Source: Oceaniferula spumae (lineage in GTDB: Bacteria; Verrucomicrobiota; Verrucomicrobiia; Verrucomicrobiales; Akkermansiaceae). Taken from it: a stretch of 64,000 bases of DNA. The stretch lies in assembly GCF_042849255.1 (NCBI RefSeq), contig NZ_AP026866.1:992001-1056000 (forward strand). The letters run 5' to 3'. Positions 53,561 to 62,906 of this stretch are shown here, in pieces; position 1 is the stretch's first letter, and each line of letters opens with the position of its first letter. Under the pieces are notes generated by a model. That model worked only from the letters and a program-made list of their open reading frames with translations, had not been told where the DNA came from and searched no databases. A program made the translations under genes and the position numbers.

Positions 53561-53807
53561 ACACGAAACGAAATCCGTGATTCTTGTCTCCCACCACGCG
53601 CTCACAACGTTTGGTCATGAAGCGAACCAATAGATTCTAGGTGTCATCGATGGTCTGCGCCGATCAGAAATCATCCATATGGGATGACTGGAAAACCCTC
53701 AGATTTGGGTTAGCCTTTGTCATTCTTTCCGAGTTTGTTATCGTTCCTCAACCCGTTGGGATTTCGTTCATCGATCACCGCTCATTCCATACGCTCTCAT
53801 CGTCACC
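53561..53807. other. Unassigned spacer upstream of the 904-residue sulfatase
   Basis: About 250 bp between the sulfatase remnant and the start of the rightward sulfatase 5. It should carry its promoter. I could not align it to sulfatase coding sequence. Confidence 0.5.
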
Positions 53808-56522
53808 ATGCCTCTCAAACTCATGAGTTTTTCGCAAAACACAAGACTCCTCATTCTAATATTCATCGCATTGATCTCACTCAGTGCCTACGGCCAGCCT
53901 GCTGGGGTGGTTTTGGTCGTTACCGATGATCAGGGCTACGGTGATATTAATGCTCTTTTTCCCAGTAGTCTCGATACGCCAAATCTGGATGCACTGCATG
54001 CGGAGTCGGTGCGACTGACGGATTTCCATGTCTCCCCCACCTGCACGCCGAGTCGAGCAGCATTGATGACGGGGCGATATAACAATGCCGTGGGAGCCTG
54101 GCACACCATCAATGGTCGCAGTCAACTACGCCGTGGCGAAGTCACCATGGGCGAAGTCTTCAAAGCCAATGGCTATAAGACAGGTATTTTTGGGAAGTGG
54201 CATCTGGGCGATAACTATCCCTTTCAGCCGAGATTCAGGGGCTTTGATGTTGAGCATATCCACCGCGGTGGAGGTGTCTCTCAAATGCCGGACTACTGGG
54301 GCAACGATTACTACTCAGACGTGCTCTTCGATGGCAGCCCAGCAGTGCCAGATACCTATTTTAAACAGGGACTGCCGGTCGTCGCGGATGAATTTGTGAC
54401 CGATTACTGGTTCACCCAAGCTGCGCAGTTCATCACTGAAAGTAAAAACGCAGGCGAACCCTTCTTTTGCTATCTATCGACCAATGCACCGCATGCCCCC
54501 TTCAATGCTCCAAATGGTGGAAAATCGGGCTTTGACGGACTCGTTGAGAATATCGACGACAACATGGCTCGTCTTGAAACCCTGCTAACCAACTTGGGCA
54601 TCAAGGATGACACGCTGTTTATCTTCATGACCGACAACGGAACCGCAGGTAATCGGCTGGCGGGAATGAGGGGAACGAAAGGCAGTCGTTTCGATGGCGG
54701 ACATCGGGTGCCCTTCTTTCTACGCTGGAAGAACGGCGGCTTTGCCGGCACAGCGGCAACAGCTATGGATGTTCCCTCGCTTACAGCTCATATCGATGTG
54801 CTCCCCACGCTGATAGAACTCTGTGGACTCACTCCGGTGACAGCCGGATTGCCGATGCATGGCAGCAGTTTTGTAGCCGCACTCAATGGCACGCCACCGA
54901 CTACAGACCGAGTTGTGATCACAGATTCCCAAAGGGTGGAATCGCTCGCCAAGTGGAAAGACTGCTCGATCATGATGGATGATTTCGACGAAAGTGGTCA
55001 GTTGCTACATAAGTGGCGACTGACAAGAGCCAATGGCGGAGCCGCTTTCCAACTTCACGATATCCTAACAGACCCGAATCAGAATGCCAATCTACTCAAC
55101 TCCTTTCCCAGCGTCGCCAGTGAACTGGAGGCTGCCTATGAACTCTGGTGGGCAGAGGTCACCCAAGGTTCAGATGACTACACCTACACGGTATGCGGCT
55201 CGGATCAGGAGCCGCGAACCATACTCTACTCGCATGATTGGCACCTAGGGGGCAGCGCAACCGCCTTCAACCAATCCCAGATCCAGAATGGCGCCAATGT
55301 TAACGGGGTCTGGGCGGTCGAGTTTGAAAAGGCCGGGCGTTATCGCTTTGAGCTACGTCGTTGGCCGGAGGAAACTAATGCCACACTGGGAGGCCAGGTT
55401 GCTGGAACCGGTGCCACATTGCCCATCGCATCCAGCGAAATTTCAGCGGGCGGATTTTTCCAGAGTCAGGCAGCGAATCCCAATGAGGTCGCTTCCGTTC
55501 ACTATCTGAATTTACCCGCAGGAAAAACAACCATGCAGACGTGGTTCCGTGATAGTAATGGCAATCAACTCGCGGGTGCCTACTACGTCTACGTTGAGCT
55601 GGTCGATCCCAATGCTTTTGCCTTTGAAAATCTGGGGGCCACAGGAACGGCAACCCAAAGTACAACCTTCAACAACTTCAATGCCAATCTGGCGAAGGAC
55701 AGCGATACAGGCACCTTTTCGCATACCACAAGCTCGGATCCAGCGCCTTGGTGGGAGATCGATCTCGGCTCGGAACAAGCGATTCGTCAGGTGAATATCA
55801 TCAACCGCTACAGCACAGCCAACGGGGGCCGACTGCGCGACATCCGAATAGAGCTAAAAGCCGCGGATGGAAGTAGTGTCTTTCACTCAGCTGTTTTGAA
55901 TCCTGGGAATAGCCTCGGAGGTGGCGTTGATGACTTTGGAAATGGGCCGTCGGTGCTCACTCTCGATCTCCCTGCTCCACTGCCGTTCGCACAAAAAGTG
56001 CGTATCACACGAGAGGTGCTTGATCCTGCTGAATTTCCAGATGTGACTAACGCCGATCACCTTTCTGTGCTCCAAATGGCAGAGGTCTCTGTGACCGGTC
56101 TGAGCGAGATTTCCAATTACGGAGCATACCGATACGTTACGTTCACAGAATCTGAAATCACTACGGGATTGGCCGATGCGAATCAGGATTTTGATTTCGA
56201 TGGTATCAGCAACCTCCTCGAATATACCTATTTTAAAAATCCAAAAGCGGTTGATGAGTTAGCTCCGTTCAGATTATCCCGCAGCGAAACCACCGGCACT
56301 CTGCTCTCCTATGAACAACCCAAGGGCATGACAGACTTCTCGCATGTCATCGAAAGTTCCGAAAATGACCTGAACTCATGGACGATCAACCCTGACTATC
56401 TTGAACTGATTGATACAACAGACTTGGGTGATGGTGAAGGAAAGGTATATCGACTCACCCCTGCTGCACTCGGGAAATCCAAACTCTTCTTCAGACTACG
56501 AACAAACCCGGAAAACCCGTGA
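53808..56522 (+). CDS. Large modular S1-family sulfatase with discoidin domain, sulfatase 5
   Basis: 904 residues; signal peptide ~1-29 (ATG at 53823 is an alternative start). Sulfatase domain ~30-455: TDDQGYGD, C79-TPSR, GKWHLG, MTDNG. Then a beta-region (~460-600), an F5/8 type C (discoidin) domain (~605-765; APWWEIDLGSEQAIRQVNI) and a C-terminal module with DFDGISNLLEY (~790-904) that resembles the end of the CotH/lamin-tail protein. The discoidin domain may hold the enzyme to a polysaccharide, and the tail may anchor it to the surface. The only rightward sulfatase of the eight, flanked by leftward ones. Confidence 0.92.
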   Translation: MPLKLMSFSQNTRLLILIFIALISLSAYGQPAGVVLVVTDDQGYGDINALFPSSLDTPNLDALHAESVRLTDFHVSPTCTPSRAALMTGRYNNAVGAWHTINGRSQLRRGEVTMGEVFKANGYKTGIFGKWHLGDNYPFQPRFRGFDVEHIHRGGGVSQMPDYWGNDYYSDVLFDGSPAVPDTYFKQGLPVVADEFVTDYWFTQAAQFITESKNAGEPFFCYLSTNAPHAPFNAPNGGKSGFDGLVENIDDNMARLETLLTNLGIKDDTLFIFMTDNGTAGNRLAGMRGTKGSRFDGGHRVPFFLRWKNGGFAGTAATAMDVPSLTAHIDVLPTLIELCGLTPVTAGLPMHGSSFVAALNGTPPTTDRVVITDSQRVESLAKWKDCSIMMDDFDESGQLLHKWRLTRANGGAAFQLHDILTDPNQNANLLNSFPSVASELEAAYELWWAEVTQGSDDYTYTVCGSDQEPRTILYSHDWHLGGSATAFNQSQIQNGANVNGVWAVEFEKAGRYRFELRRWPEETNATLGGQVAGTGATLPIASSEISAGGFFQSQAANPNEVASVHYLNLPAGKTTMQTWFRDSNGNQLAGAYYVYVELVDPNAFAFENLGATGTATQSTTFNNFNANLAKDSDTGTFSHTTSSDPAPWWEIDLGSEQAIRQVNIINRYSTANGGRLRDIRIELKAADGSSVFHSAVLNPGNSLGGGVDDFGNGPSVLTLDLPAPLPFAQKVRITREVLDPAEFPDVTNADHLSVLQMAEVSVTGLSEISNYGAYRYVTFTESEITTGLADANQDFDFDGISNLLEYTYFKNPKAVDELAPFRLSRSETTGTLLSYEQPKGMTDFSHVIESSENDLNSWTINPDYLELIDTTDLGDGEGKVYRLTPAALGKSKLFFRLRTNPENP

Positions 56523-56551
56523 CGCTCTCGTCTGAAGAATCAAAATCATCA

Positions 56552-57967
56552 TTAATTATTCTCGCCCTCCGATTTCTTCGGTAACCGAGCGTTCTTGCCA
56601 ATTTGCTCACGGTCTCCGATGTCACGGCGTGCCCATTCGATCTGTTTCATCAGAGACTCCACCACTTCGGGGTGAGCATTTGCCACGTCCTTTTGTTCGG
56701 AAATATCGGCATCGAGATCGATCAACATCGGTTTGGTGATTTCCACCAAATCAGATTTCGGAACCATCTTGGCCCAGCTTGGAGGAACAACAATGGGCTT
56801 CGCCGGGCGCGGCACAATTAACTTCCACTTGCCCTGACGAACAGCTTGCAGGTGGGTATGTTGGTAGTAAAAAATGGTGCGTGCTTTCAGCTCTGGATCA
56901 GATCCCCCTTCTAACAATTTGGACAAATCACGGCCATCGAGGACGCGGTCGGTCGGCACCGTTCCGCCGGCGAGGTTGGCAAAGGTCGGCAGAAAATCCA
57001 TGTGTGATGCTGGCTGGTCGCTGACGGTTCCGGCTTTAATTTTGCCCGGTGCGCGAATGATGGTCGGCACGCGCAGCCCCCCCTCCCAAGTGGAGGTCTT
57101 GGCACCGCGCAGTGGCAGCGCGCTGCCTCCATGGTCCTTTTTAACCCACCACGGACCGTTATCACTGGTGAAAACGACGTAGGTATTGTCGTCGATTTCT
57201 AACTCTTTTAATTTATCGAGCAAACGCCCGGTGTGGAAATCGAGTTCTTGAATCACATCTCCGTAAAGTCCCTGGGCAGACTTCCCCTTGAATGGCTTCG
57301 AGACGCCCAGCTTCGTGTGCGGCATAGAGTGTGCCAGATAAACAAAGAAGGGCTGCTTGTGATTTTTCTCGATGAACTGGATCGCTTCATCGGTGTAAGC
57401 CTTAGTTAGTGATCCCATCGCGGCTTTTTTCTTCACCATCTTTTCGTTGCGCAGCAGATTTACTTCGCGGTCGTTACTCGAGGGAGTGCCAAAGAAGTAA
57501 TCGAATCCCTGACGGTTAGGCATGAAGTCCGGCTTGAATTGGGTCTGTGAATGACCTGCCAAATCCCACTTGCCAAAGGCAGCAGTGGCGTAGCCCACCT
57601 CTTTGAGAATTTCAGGGATCATCACCTCATCGGTATGCACGATGGGATGGATGTCTATTTTCTGGACAGGATTCGGCACTTTCTCGACTCGAAGTGGATA
57701 CGAGCCCGTCATCAAGGCCGCCCGCGCAGGGCCACAAACAGTCTGACCATAAAAGCTGGTAAATTTCATCCCCTCAGCCGCCATACGATCAATGCGTGGA
57801 GTTTTAATCTTGGGTGCACCAAAACACTCCAGATCCTGGTAACCCATGTCATCGCAGAAAATGATGACAAAGTTCGGTTTGTCGGCAGCTGCGACGGGTT
57901 GCACCAAGACAGGACTCAATGCAGCAAGGATGATTGCGGTAGATAATGCGCGTTTATGGATGGTCAT
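56552..57967 (-). CDS. S1-family sulfatase with Asp in place of the GKWH histidine, sulfatase 6
   Basis: 471 residues, signal peptide ~1-28. CDDMGYQD, formylglycine site C78-GPAR, SDNGPW all present. At the active-site motif GKWHxG it reads GKWDLAGH, with Asp135 where the other seven sulfatases have His. In arylsulfatases the corresponding His contacts the substrate sulfate, so the enzyme may be altered or impaired. Close paralog of sulfatase 4 and of the remnant upstream of it. Confidence 0.9.
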   Translation of the reverse strand: MTIHKRALSTAIILAALSPVLVQPVAAADKPNFVIIFCDDMGYQDLECFGAPKIKTPRIDRMAAEGMKFTSFYGQTVCGPARAALMTGSYPLRVEKVPNPVQKIDIHPIVHTDEVMIPEILKEVGYATAAFGKWDLAGHSQTQFKPDFMPNRQGFDYFFGTPSSNDREVNLLRNEKMVKKKAAMGSLTKAYTDEAIQFIEKNHKQPFFVYLAHSMPHTKLGVSKPFKGKSAQGLYGDVIQELDFHTGRLLDKLKELEIDDNTYVVFTSDNGPWWVKKDHGGSALPLRGAKTSTWEGGLRVPTIIRAPGKIKAGTVSDQPASHMDFLPTFANLAGGTVPTDRVLDGRDLSKLLEGGSDPELKARTIFYYQHTHLQAVRQGKWKLIVPRPAKPIVVPPSWAKMVPKSDLVEITKPMLIDLDADISEQKDVANAHPEVVESLMKQIEWARRDIGDREQIGKNARLPKKSEGENN

Positions 57968-58073
57968 TAGTTTATTGATTATGGTCAGCCCTCATCGTCA
58001 TCGTGTGCGAATGAGTCATTGTTTCATGAGAAATCCCCACAGGTTATCAGATCGATCAGTGAGGACTCAGCCA

Positions 58074-59546
58074 TTATGGACGCCAAGGCTCAGGACCGCC
58101 CTTCTTTTTCTGCAAGAACTGGGCATCAACGCTCTGATACCATTTGTGTAACTTGGCACGCATTTCGGAAACGCGTTCCGGATGTTGGGCTGACAGATCA
58201 TTTTTCTCACCGAGGTCTTTTTTCAAATTGAACAGCATCACTTTTCCGTCCTCATAACGCTCAACCAATTTATAGTCGCCCACTCGGATCGCGCCACCAG
58301 GAGGGCCTCCTTGATTACTGTAGTGTGGGTAATGCCAGTAAAGCGTGTCGCGCTCCAGTGATTCCCCTTTGAGTGCAGGAGAGAGGTCGACACCGTCGAT
58401 GACGTGCTTGGTCTCAACACCCGATGCCTTCATGACGGTAGGATACAAATCAATCGAGCAAATTACTTCTTCACTAACAGCCCCTGGCTTTGTCACTCCC
58501 GGATAGCGGATGATCCATGGCTCGCGGATTCCACCTTCGTAAATCCAGCCCTTGCCGCCTCGTAATGGCAGGTTACTGGTTGGCCAGCCTTCACTGGTGG
58601 ACAAACCTCCGTTATCGGATGTGAAGACCACGATGGTATTGTCGGCGACACCGGAAGCTTCCAGTTGCTTCAAGACCTTGCCCACTGCCTGATCCATGGC
58701 TTCGACCATGGCGGCGTAAACCGCGTGATCTTGCTTAACACGTAACTTCTGCTTCTTCTTACCCGCGACGGCACCCGGGACTTCGGTGAACGCGTTGCCC
58801 TTCAGCTTTTCAGCCTTCGCCTTGTATTTTTTCACCAGATCAGGTCGACCAATCAGAGGCGTGTGCACGGAGTAGAACGATAGATAGACGAGGAAGGGTT
58901 TGTCTTTATTCGCCTCGATAAATGCAGCAGAGTCCCGCGCCAAACGGTCCGGCAAGTGATCTCCCTCAGGGCTTTCTTCCATCTCCGGGTTCTTGAATGG
59001 GGCAAAGTATTTCTTACCGGTGTAGGGTCCGCCTTTGTTATAACCACCGATGTTAACGTCGAAACCGCGGTTCTGCGGGTAATATTCTTTCGTCTTACCG
59101 AGATGCCATTTACCGGCAAAGAATGTCGCGTAGTTCTTTTCTTTCAGCGCTTGAGCCAGAGTGATCTCGTCCAGTGGCATTTCATCATTCAAGGGCGCTG
59201 GGTTAAACTTTCCAGAGCGTTTGCCTGAAAAGTAATTGGTCGCGCGCACCCGTGTAGGATACTTCCCAGTCATCAGACTGTAACGCGTCGGTGAGCATAC
59301 CGGATTTGCCGCATAGCCATTGGTAAAACGCATCGCGGTCTTGGCGAACTGATCGATGCTCGGGGTTTCATAAAAACACTCCGGATTGTTAGCACCAATG
59401 TCCATGTAGCCCAGATCATCGACGAGGAAGACTACGATGTTAGGCGGGCGTGTTTCGGCTTCACACGGGATAGCGAAACCAATGGTGGTGACCACAAGTG
59501 CCAATTTGCCGAGGAAACGTGTGGTGGATGTTTTGAATGTTTTCAT
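58074..59546 (-). CDS. S1-family sulfatase (Cys type), sulfatase 7
   Basis: 490 residues, signal peptide ~1-30. VDDLGYMD, C84-SPTR, AGKWHLG and FTSDNGG present, with a basic loop (AGKKKQKLRVKQ) in the middle. Motifs are complete. C-terminal KKGGPEPWRP. Separated by 106 bp from sulfatase 6 and ~185 bp from sulfatase 8, so transcription may be independent. Confidence 0.93.
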   Translation of the reverse strand: MKTFKTSTTRFLGKLALVVTTIGFAIPCEAETRPPNIVVFLVDDLGYMDIGANNPECFYETPSIDQFAKTAMRFTNGYAANPVCSPTRYSLMTGKYPTRVRATNYFSGKRSGKFNPAPLNDEMPLDEITLAQALKEKNYATFFAGKWHLGKTKEYYPQNRGFDVNIGGYNKGGPYTGKKYFAPFKNPEMEESPEGDHLPDRLARDSAAFIEANKDKPFLVYLSFYSVHTPLIGRPDLVKKYKAKAEKLKGNAFTEVPGAVAGKKKQKLRVKQDHAVYAAMVEAMDQAVGKVLKQLEASGVADNTIVVFTSDNGGLSTSEGWPTSNLPLRGGKGWIYEGGIREPWIIRYPGVTKPGAVSEEVICSIDLYPTVMKASGVETKHVIDGVDLSPALKGESLERDTLYWHYPHYSNQGGPPGGAIRVGDYKLVERYEDGKVMLFNLKKDLGEKNDLSAQHPERVSEMRAKLHKWYQSVDAQFLQKKKGGPEPWRP

Positions 59547-59707
59547 AAATCGGTTTGGAAGTATTTTAATATTGGGAAAGCTAGTCTATTTCCCCCGCCC
59601 TGTATATCCCCAGAATAGGTGAGTTTCAATGGCGTTGAGGAATGACGTTCCTAGGAATGATCCAACATTCTCTTTTAGACGCAGCCCTAGCTCCCGTAAG
59701 CTGTAAA

Positions 59708-59728
59708 CGTTCACTACGCAGGTGAACG
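59708..59728 (-). terminator. Possible terminator hairpin after sulfatase 8
   Basis: 7-bp perfect inverted repeat CGTTCAC/GTGAACG with a 7-nt loop just beyond the stop codon of sulfatase 8; only a short T run follows. Confidence 0.4.
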
Positions 59729-59731
59729 CAT

Positions 59732-61156
59732 TTATTTTTCAGCTGGCTGATTAGCCTCCTTCGTCAGTGGTTTTGGATTTTTGATTTTCGCCGCAGGGCG
59801 GGTGTTTTTCCTGAGGCTCTCATTAAATGGCGGAATCAAGGACGCAAGCTTCTCTGCCACCTCAGGATGATGTTTGAGCACGTTGTTCTTTTCGCCGATA
59901 TCCTTGTCGAGATTGTAGAGTGCGATCGGTTTCCCCCTTTTGACATGCAGCTTCCATGGACCGGAGCGCACGGCTTTGAGCTCATTTTGAGTATGATAGA
60001 AATAGGCCTGATGAGGACTCTTGGCCTGCTCCGTCAACACAGGCCAGACATCCTTGCCGTCGATCACACGATCTGTCGGGACTTTTCCTCCCGAGAGTTT
60101 GGCGAAGGTAGGCAGCAAATCCATGGCTGTCATCAGCTCATCGATCGATTGTCCGGCAGGAATGCGGCCCGGCGCACGAATCACTCCGGGAACTCTTGGT
60201 CCGCCGTCGAAGTAAGAACCTTTTGCCCCTTTCAACGGCCCTGCTGACGACAGCTTCACGCCTTTGCTGGGGCCATTGTCGCTTGAAAAGATAACGATAG
60301 TCTTGTCATCGACTCCCTGAGCCTTAAGCGCATCTAACACTTGGCCGACTGACCAATCGATTTCGCTAATCGCCTGTTTGTAAATCTTATCGCGTGTCTT
60401 GTAATCCACTCCCTTCCCCTCTTTATCAAGGGCTGCCTTGATCTCAGGCGAAACGTCTTTCATGAACGGAGGCGAGGCATGCAGCGGTCGGTGAGGTATG
60501 GGGTGTGCCAGGTAGATGAAGAACGGTTCAGCTTTGTGTTTTTTAATAAAAGCCACCGTACGTTCCGTTAAACGTTTGGTGAGGAAATCTGCATCAGGAT
60601 CAAGCTCGATGACTTTCTCTCCTTCCAGCAGTGGCAGTGCTGGGAATTTGTGCTTCTTCTGATTCTGGTGGTAGGGATGAATATCATGGCTGTATGGCAG
60701 GCCGAAAAATTCATCGAACCCTTGTCGGGTCGGTAAAAGTTCAGGTTGATCGCCTAGGTGCCACTTGCCGAACATTCCGGTTTTGTAGCCTGCGGATTTC
60801 AAGACCTCAGCGATGGTAACTTCATTAGGATTCAATCCTTTTTCATCGCCTGCCAGCATCACGCCGAAACTAGACCCTGTGGACATGTCTATCCGCTTGG
60901 GATAGCAACCGGTCATCAAAGCAGCTCGTGAAGGCGTGCATACTGCCGCGCCCATGTAGAAACTCGTCAGCTTCGCCCCTTCCGCCGCCATCTGGTCGAT
61001 GCGCGGCGTGCTGACATGCTTGGCTCCGAAACAACTCAGGTCACCGTAGCCTTGGTCGTCAGTTAGAATGATGATGACGTTGGGCTTTTCGACAGCGGGT
61101 GCCGACATGGCCAATCCGATACTCAGAAGGCCGATTGATTTTAATATTTTGTTCAT
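59732..61156 (-). CDS. S1-family sulfatase (Cys type), sulfatase 8
   Basis: 474 residues, signal peptide ~1-21. TDDQGYGD, C73-TPSR, GKWHLG and FSSDNGP present. The C-terminus is Lys/Pro-rich. Its ATG overlaps the stop of the upstream BD-FAE-like esterase (ATGA). Downstream partner of the esterase/SGNH/sialate-esterase unit, so it likely acts on the same glycan. Confidence 0.93.
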   Translation of the reverse strand: MNKILKSIGLLSIGLAMSAPAVEKPNVIIILTDDQGYGDLSCFGAKHVSTPRIDQMAAEGAKLTSFYMGAAVCTPSRAALMTGCYPKRIDMSTGSSFGVMLAGDEKGLNPNEVTIAEVLKSAGYKTGMFGKWHLGDQPELLPTRQGFDEFFGLPYSHDIHPYHQNQKKHKFPALPLLEGEKVIELDPDADFLTKRLTERTVAFIKKHKAEPFFIYLAHPIPHRPLHASPPFMKDVSPEIKAALDKEGKGVDYKTRDKIYKQAISEIDWSVGQVLDALKAQGVDDKTIVIFSSDNGPSKGVKLSSAGPLKGAKGSYFDGGPRVPGVIRAPGRIPAGQSIDELMTAMDLLPTFAKLSGGKVPTDRVIDGKDVWPVLTEQAKSPHQAYFYHTQNELKAVRSGPWKLHVKRGKPIALYNLDKDIGEKNNVLKHHPEVAEKLASLIPPFNESLRKNTRPAAKIKNPKPLTKEANQPAEK

Positions 61157-62127
61157 GGCTGTTTTTTCAAATGCTCCATGAAGAATTTCGCAGAGGCGTT
61201 AATAATTTCGGTTCGAGTCGGGCTGATCTCAGCGTCGACTTTACGCCAGTTGTGACCTGCATTTTTGACGATCAGAGTTTGAACGGGAGCGCCTAGTTCT
61301 TTGGCTTTTTGCTCCATGTAGTAGGCATGTTTGACGGGAATGGTGGTGTCTTTGTCTCCCTGGATCATGAGCAACGGAGGGCTGTCTTTCTTGAGATAGT
61401 TGATCGGGCTCATTTCACGGTAGAGTCGCAGTTTTTCTTCAGCAGTCACGCCTTTGTCAGTGATGCGAGGGCCAAAGCGGTCTCTGAAGTCTGGACGATC
61501 GTTGTGATTGAACAGTTCTGTTTTCTCGAAGTCGCATGGACCATACCATGAAAGTCCAGCTACAACGCAGTAATCGACGTCGGCCAAGTTCTTGTCACCA
61601 GAGAGATCTTTTGCGGGAGTCAGAAGCAGCATTTGAGCAATGTGACCGCCTGCGGAATCGCCGAAGACGAAGAGCTGTTTGGGATCGATGCCGAGGTCCT
61701 TACTGTTTTTGACCAGGTATCTGATGGCGTCTTTTGAATCGATCACACAGTCGCGCATCCGGACTGTTCCTTGTTTGCTGTAGAGTCGGTAATCTACTGA
61801 GACGATGCAGAAACCCTTGTTGACTAAGATTTTGAACAGCGGAGCGAAACCACCACTAGCGGCACCGAACCGGCTGCCCGCTGCCCAGCCGCCTCCATGG
61901 GTGTAGACGATCACCGGGCATGGTCGACCCGCTTCTGCGGCAGGGTAATACATATCGAACTCCAGCTTGCGTTTGCCCACCGTTTTATAGACAACGCCCA
62001 GTTTGGTTTCGTGCCCTGTCTCAAGTGCTTTTCTGGGTTTCTTCGGTTTCTTGGTTTTTTGCTCCTGGGCTGTCGTTGGGACCAAGCAAATGATCAGTGC
62101 TAGTAAGATGCTAAATTGTATTATCAT
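61153..62127 (-). CDS. Secreted alpha/beta-hydrolase, BD-FAE-like carbohydrate esterase
   Basis: 324 residues, signal peptide ~1-20, then a Lys-rich linker. HGGGWAAG (oxyanion), GDSAGGH (nucleophile Ser), QGDKDTTIP and AGHNW (His) complete a catalytic triad. Same family as 39448-40359 but only distantly similar. Coupled to sulfatase 8 by a 4-bp overlap; 19 bp downstream of the SGNH gene. Probably removes acyl groups from the polymer. Confidence 0.87.
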   Translation of the reverse strand: MIIQFSILLALIICLVPTTAQEQKTKKPKKPRKALETGHETKLGVVYKTVGKRKLEFDMYYPAAEAGRPCPVIVYTHGGGWAAGSRFGAASGGFAPLFKILVNKGFCIVSVDYRLYSKQGTVRMRDCVIDSKDAIRYLVKNSKDLGIDPKQLFVFGDSAGGHIAQMLLLTPAKDLSGDKNLADVDYCVVAGLSWYGPCDFEKTELFNHNDRPDFRDRFGPRITDKGVTAEEKLRLYREMSPINYLKKDSPPLLMIQGDKDTTIPVKHAYYMEQKAKELGAPVQTLIVKNAGHNWRKVDAEISPTRTEIINASAKFFMEHLKKQP

Positions 62128-62146
62128 GATGTGTTCTCAGAGTTGC

Positions 62147-62887
62147 TTATTGTTTCACCGCAGCCAGTTCTTTGCTGATTGCTTCAGCCACCTTCTTGGC
62201 CAATGCCTCAGATCCGACTCCTTTGAAATGCACGTTCTTGGGCAACTGCCATTTCGCAAGATGTGGCAATGCATAAGCGTGGAGATCATTCACGGGGATG
62301 TTGTTAGCCTTCATGATCTTCACCGCGGCAGCATTATAACGCACTGGAGCTTCCGGGGTGCGCAGAGGGTTGAGTGTTCCGGGAACCACAGGTGTGGTAG
62401 TAGCGAAAATTAAACGTGCGCCTGTGGCTTTGAGTTTTTTAACAATGGTCTCCATGTTCTGGGTGTATTGCTCGAGTGTTGCCTGAGTGGGGTCCTTGGG
62501 GTCATTAGACTTCACGCTCTTTCCAAGTTTTTTGACATGTTTGAGATCGTGCAGTCCCCAATTGAAATGGATCACCGACCACTTTTTACCCTCTAACCAT
62601 TTGTCCAGCCTGTCCACTCCGCTGATAGTGCCGCTACAATTCATTGGGCGCGATCCTCTCATCGGACGAAAGACGTTGGCTTTGCCCTTTAAATTTTTGC
62701 GCACTTGCAAGGTGTAGCCGATGGATATCGAGTCTCCGAGAATGAGCACGTTTGGCAAAGATGGGTCGGGCATGAATGCCCAGACTGCGGATTTGTCTTT
62801 CTCAGCTTTAGAACCTTTTTCAGGAGCTGCGAGGGTGGTGGTGATCAAGGAGGCGAAAAGTATCGCTCTAACGAATTGATGTTTCAT
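62147..62887 (-). CDS. Secreted SGNH/GDSL hydrolase
   Basis: 246 residues, signal peptide ~1-20. Block I GDSISIGYT (Ser nucleophile), block III NWGLHDLKH, and a C-terminal D-x-x-H-like site (VHFKGVGSEAL) support an esterase of the SGNH superfamily. 19 bp from the sialate-esterase-like gene and from the BD-FAE-like gene. Likely a carbohydrate deacetylase; substrate unknown. Confidence 0.87.
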   Translation of the reverse strand: MKHQFVRAILFASLITTTLAAPEKGSKAEKDKSAVWAFMPDPSLPNVLILGDSISIGYTLQVRKNLKGKANVFRPMRGSRPMNCSGTISGVDRLDKWLEGKKWSVIHFNWGLHDLKHVKKLGKSVKSNDPKDPTQATLEQYTQNMETIVKKLKATGARLIFATTTPVVPGTLNPLRTPEAPVRYNAAAVKIMKANNIPVNDLHAYALPHLAKWQLPKNVHFKGVGSEALAKKVAEAISKELAAVKQ

Positions 62888-62906
62888 GTGTGCAAGTTAG
62901 CTATGG

